From positions 1-52,438 of the forward strand of contig VGRJ01000022.1 in the NCBI GenBank assembly GCA_016875405.1: a stretch of 52,438 nucleotides of DNA. Reading direction: 5' to 3'. Below, piece by piece: positions 51,254-52,438 of this stretch; position 1 is the first letter of the stretch, and each line of letters starts with the position of its first letter. The notes under the pieces are model-generated. The model searched no databases. It worked only from the letters and a program-made list of their open reading frames with translations, and was not told the origin of the DNA. The stretch comes from Deltaproteobacteria bacterium. Its GTDB lineage: Bacteria; Myxococcota_A; Polyangia; Polyangiales; Polyangiaceae. The position numbers and the translations under genes are program-made.

Positions 51254-52438
51254 TCAGGGAGTGCCCGCGATGGTGAACTCGTTCAGCTTCTGGCAGGTGA
51301 CGGGATAGGGGCGTCCCGCGCTGAGCCAGAGCGGTGGATCGGAGGGCTTTGCCTGCGTGCCGACGCGCAAGAACAGCGGCTTGTTGCATGGGATGGTGAT
51401 GGGCTGCTCGACCTTGCCTAGGATCCGCGCGAAAAAGTACACGTCCGCCGCCGGGTTTGCGGCGAAGTGGACGAGCAAGATGGCCTCGTTCGGCGCGAGC
51501 GAGGAGGTGTCGATGGCTGGCGCGGATGGGGGCGCGCTCGGGGCTGCGCTGGCCTCGGCGCTGGGAGCCGCGCTGGCCTCGGCGCTCGCGGTTGCCTCGG
51601 CGCTGGGAGCCGCGCTGGCCTCGGCGCTCGCGGTTGCCTCGGCGCTGCTCGACGCCGACGCCTCCGGGGCAGCTGAGCTGGACGCGCTCGCGCTCGCGGT
51701 GGCCGCGGCGGTCGGAGCCTCGAGATCGCTGGGGGTCGGAGGCGGCAGCTGCTTCGCGCGGGTGAGCCAGAAGGCGCCGCCCGCGAACACCAGAAGCGCG
51801 GCCCCAAGCCCGAGCCCGAGGGCCCTCGCGAGCGACAGCGGCCTGGATGCTGGGGCCGCAGACGCGACCGCCGAGACCGCCGACGAGGGCGGCGCCTCAG
51901 CCAACGCGGCGGACCTCGCCGAGGGCGGCGAGGGAGGAGGAGGCGGTGGCACGGGCGCGGAGGTCGACGTCGGGGGTCGGTCGATGAGCCCCCCCTCGAG
52001 GCCGAAGCCGGCTCGCGACGACGGGGGTGGACCGAGCTCCAGTGACGCGAGCGAATCGACGCTCGGCGGGGGCGCCTCGCTTGGCGACGAGGGCTTCGTC
52101 GACCCGGGCTCGCTCCGTCCGACCGCGGGCGGCATGCCGACGAGATCGTCTAGGAGCGCCGCGTCGACGGCGGCGGCCATGTCGGCCGTCTCGCCGCCAC
52201 CCCACGAAATTTCGTCCTCGACCGCGAAAGGGGCCTTCGCGGGGCGCGCGGTGACGGACGCGATCGACGGGAGCCTCGGCCGGATGGAAGGCGGCGGCGG
52301 CGGAATGTCGATGTCTCCCGGCGGCGGCGGCGAGGGGTCGGAGGGCGGCGACGGCGGTGGTGCGGCCAGCTCGAGATCGTCTGCCGGAGGTGGGGGCGGG
52401 AGCGAGTCGGAGCTCGAGAGCGCAGGCGACGCGGCGGG
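51254..52438 (-). CDS. Disordered single-span membrane protein, 5' end missing
   Basis: The frame runs open from the right edge of the window to the stop at 51254, so about 395 residues at the C-terminal side are visible. The N-terminal part is Pro/Asp/Glu-rich and disordered (DIDIPPPPPSIRPRLPSIAS), with short helical motifs such as VDAALLDDLVG. One transmembrane helix follows (LGLGLGAALLVFAGGAFWL). Then comes a 60-residue Ala/Ser repeat (AEASAAPSAEATAS units) and a C-terminal 80-residue domain with FAANPAADVYFFARILGK and PITIPCNKPLFLRVG. The arrangement matches the protein at 9413-13657: cytoplasmic disordered tail, one membrane span, periplasmic domain. No family recognised. Confidence 0.75.
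   Translation of the reverse strand, partial: PAASPALSSSDSLPPPPPADDLELAAPPPSPPSDPSPPPPGDIDIPPPPPSIRPRLPSIASVTARPAKAPFAVEDEISWGGGETADMAAAVDAALLDDLVGMPPAVGRSEPGSTKPSSPSEAPPPSVDSLASLELGPPPSSRAGFGLEGGLIDRPPTSTSAPVPPPPPPSPPSARSAALAEAPPSSAVSAVASAAPASRPLSLARALGLGLGAALLVFAGGAFWLTRAKQLPPPTPSDLEAPTAAATASASASSSAAPEASASSSAEATASAEASAAPSAEATASAEASAAPSAEASAAPSAPPSAPAIDTSSLAPNEAILLVHFAANPAADVYFFARILGKVEQPITIPCNKPLFLRVGTQAKPSDPPLWLSAGRPYPVTCQKLNEFTIAGTP
51561..51644. repeat. Two perfect tandem copies of a 42-bp unit
   Basis: The unit begins CTGGGAGCCGCGCTGGCC and is 42 bp long; copies at 51561-51602 and 51603-51644 are identical, with a partial copy on the left (51547-51560). It encodes the 14-residue repeat AEATASAEASAAPS in the linker of the membrane protein. 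Recent duplication or contraction by slippage is likely. Confidence 0.9.

Overview
The window is high-GC DNA (repetitive GC-rich codon use throughout, GTG starts common) with densely packed genes on both strands. Its mix of vWA lipoproteins with Ser/Gly-rich linkers, a DUF1552/DUF1592 pair, a Hanks-type kinase with a coiled-coil tail, TPR glycosyltransferase, disordered single-span membrane proteins and many Cys-lipidated proteins points to a myxobacterium-like member of the Myxococcota (Polyangia-like). That placement is an inference from gene content; no rRNA is present. There is no prophage, insertion sequence, CRISPR array or integron; the region looks chromosomal and ordinary in base composition except for a few AT-rich promoter patches and the flagellin flanks.

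Layout. 1-2984: a vWA protein (cut by the left edge), a CapA-type phosphoesterase-fold lipoprotein and a SUMF1 lipoprotein in one overlapping unit. 3106-3970: a decayed LysR regulator. 3983-9245: DUF2914-like lipoprotein and GT2-TPR glycosyltransferase, an orphan TolC-type channel with a tiny lipoprotein partner, and a second vWA lipoprotein. 9413-13657: a 1414-residue scaffold-like membrane protein with TPR-like C-terminus. 13733-17453: a three-gene operon DUF1592/DUF1552/DUF3105 for exported proteins. 17523-25163: TrmH-type RNA methyltransferase, cysteine synthase-rhodanese fusion, citrate synthase, TerB-PPP phosphatase, ManC, LolA-like protein. 25183-31956: gamma-glutamyltransferase, LpqC-like esterase, PurB, DUF885 peptidase-like protein, thioesterase. 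32064-35829: a shikimate operon aroB-aroDE-aroA with a dehydroquinase/shikimate dehydrogenase fusion. 36026-36100: tRNA-Cys. 36177-41253: DUF1232 protein, Ser/Thr kinase, L,D-transpeptidase, and an esterase-fold lipoprotein that has lost its nucleophile. 41278-44004: rod-protein-like small ORF, hydrolase, Pcm, methyltransferase. 44320-46506: two tandem flagellins. 46706-48339: sensor kinase and response regulator. 48351-52438: small lipoprotein, LOG-family protein, outer-membrane barrel, and a second disordered single-span protein cut by the right edge.

The most interesting parts are the flagellin locus, where the upstream flagellin carries a nested inverted repeat that buries its Shine-Dalgarno sequence next to a divergent two-component system; the DUF1592/DUF1552/DUF3105 export operon; two large disordered-N-terminus membrane proteins with repeated short linear motifs; and a repeated pattern of TAnnnT boxes 6-10 nt before start codons that predicts widespread leaderless transcription.
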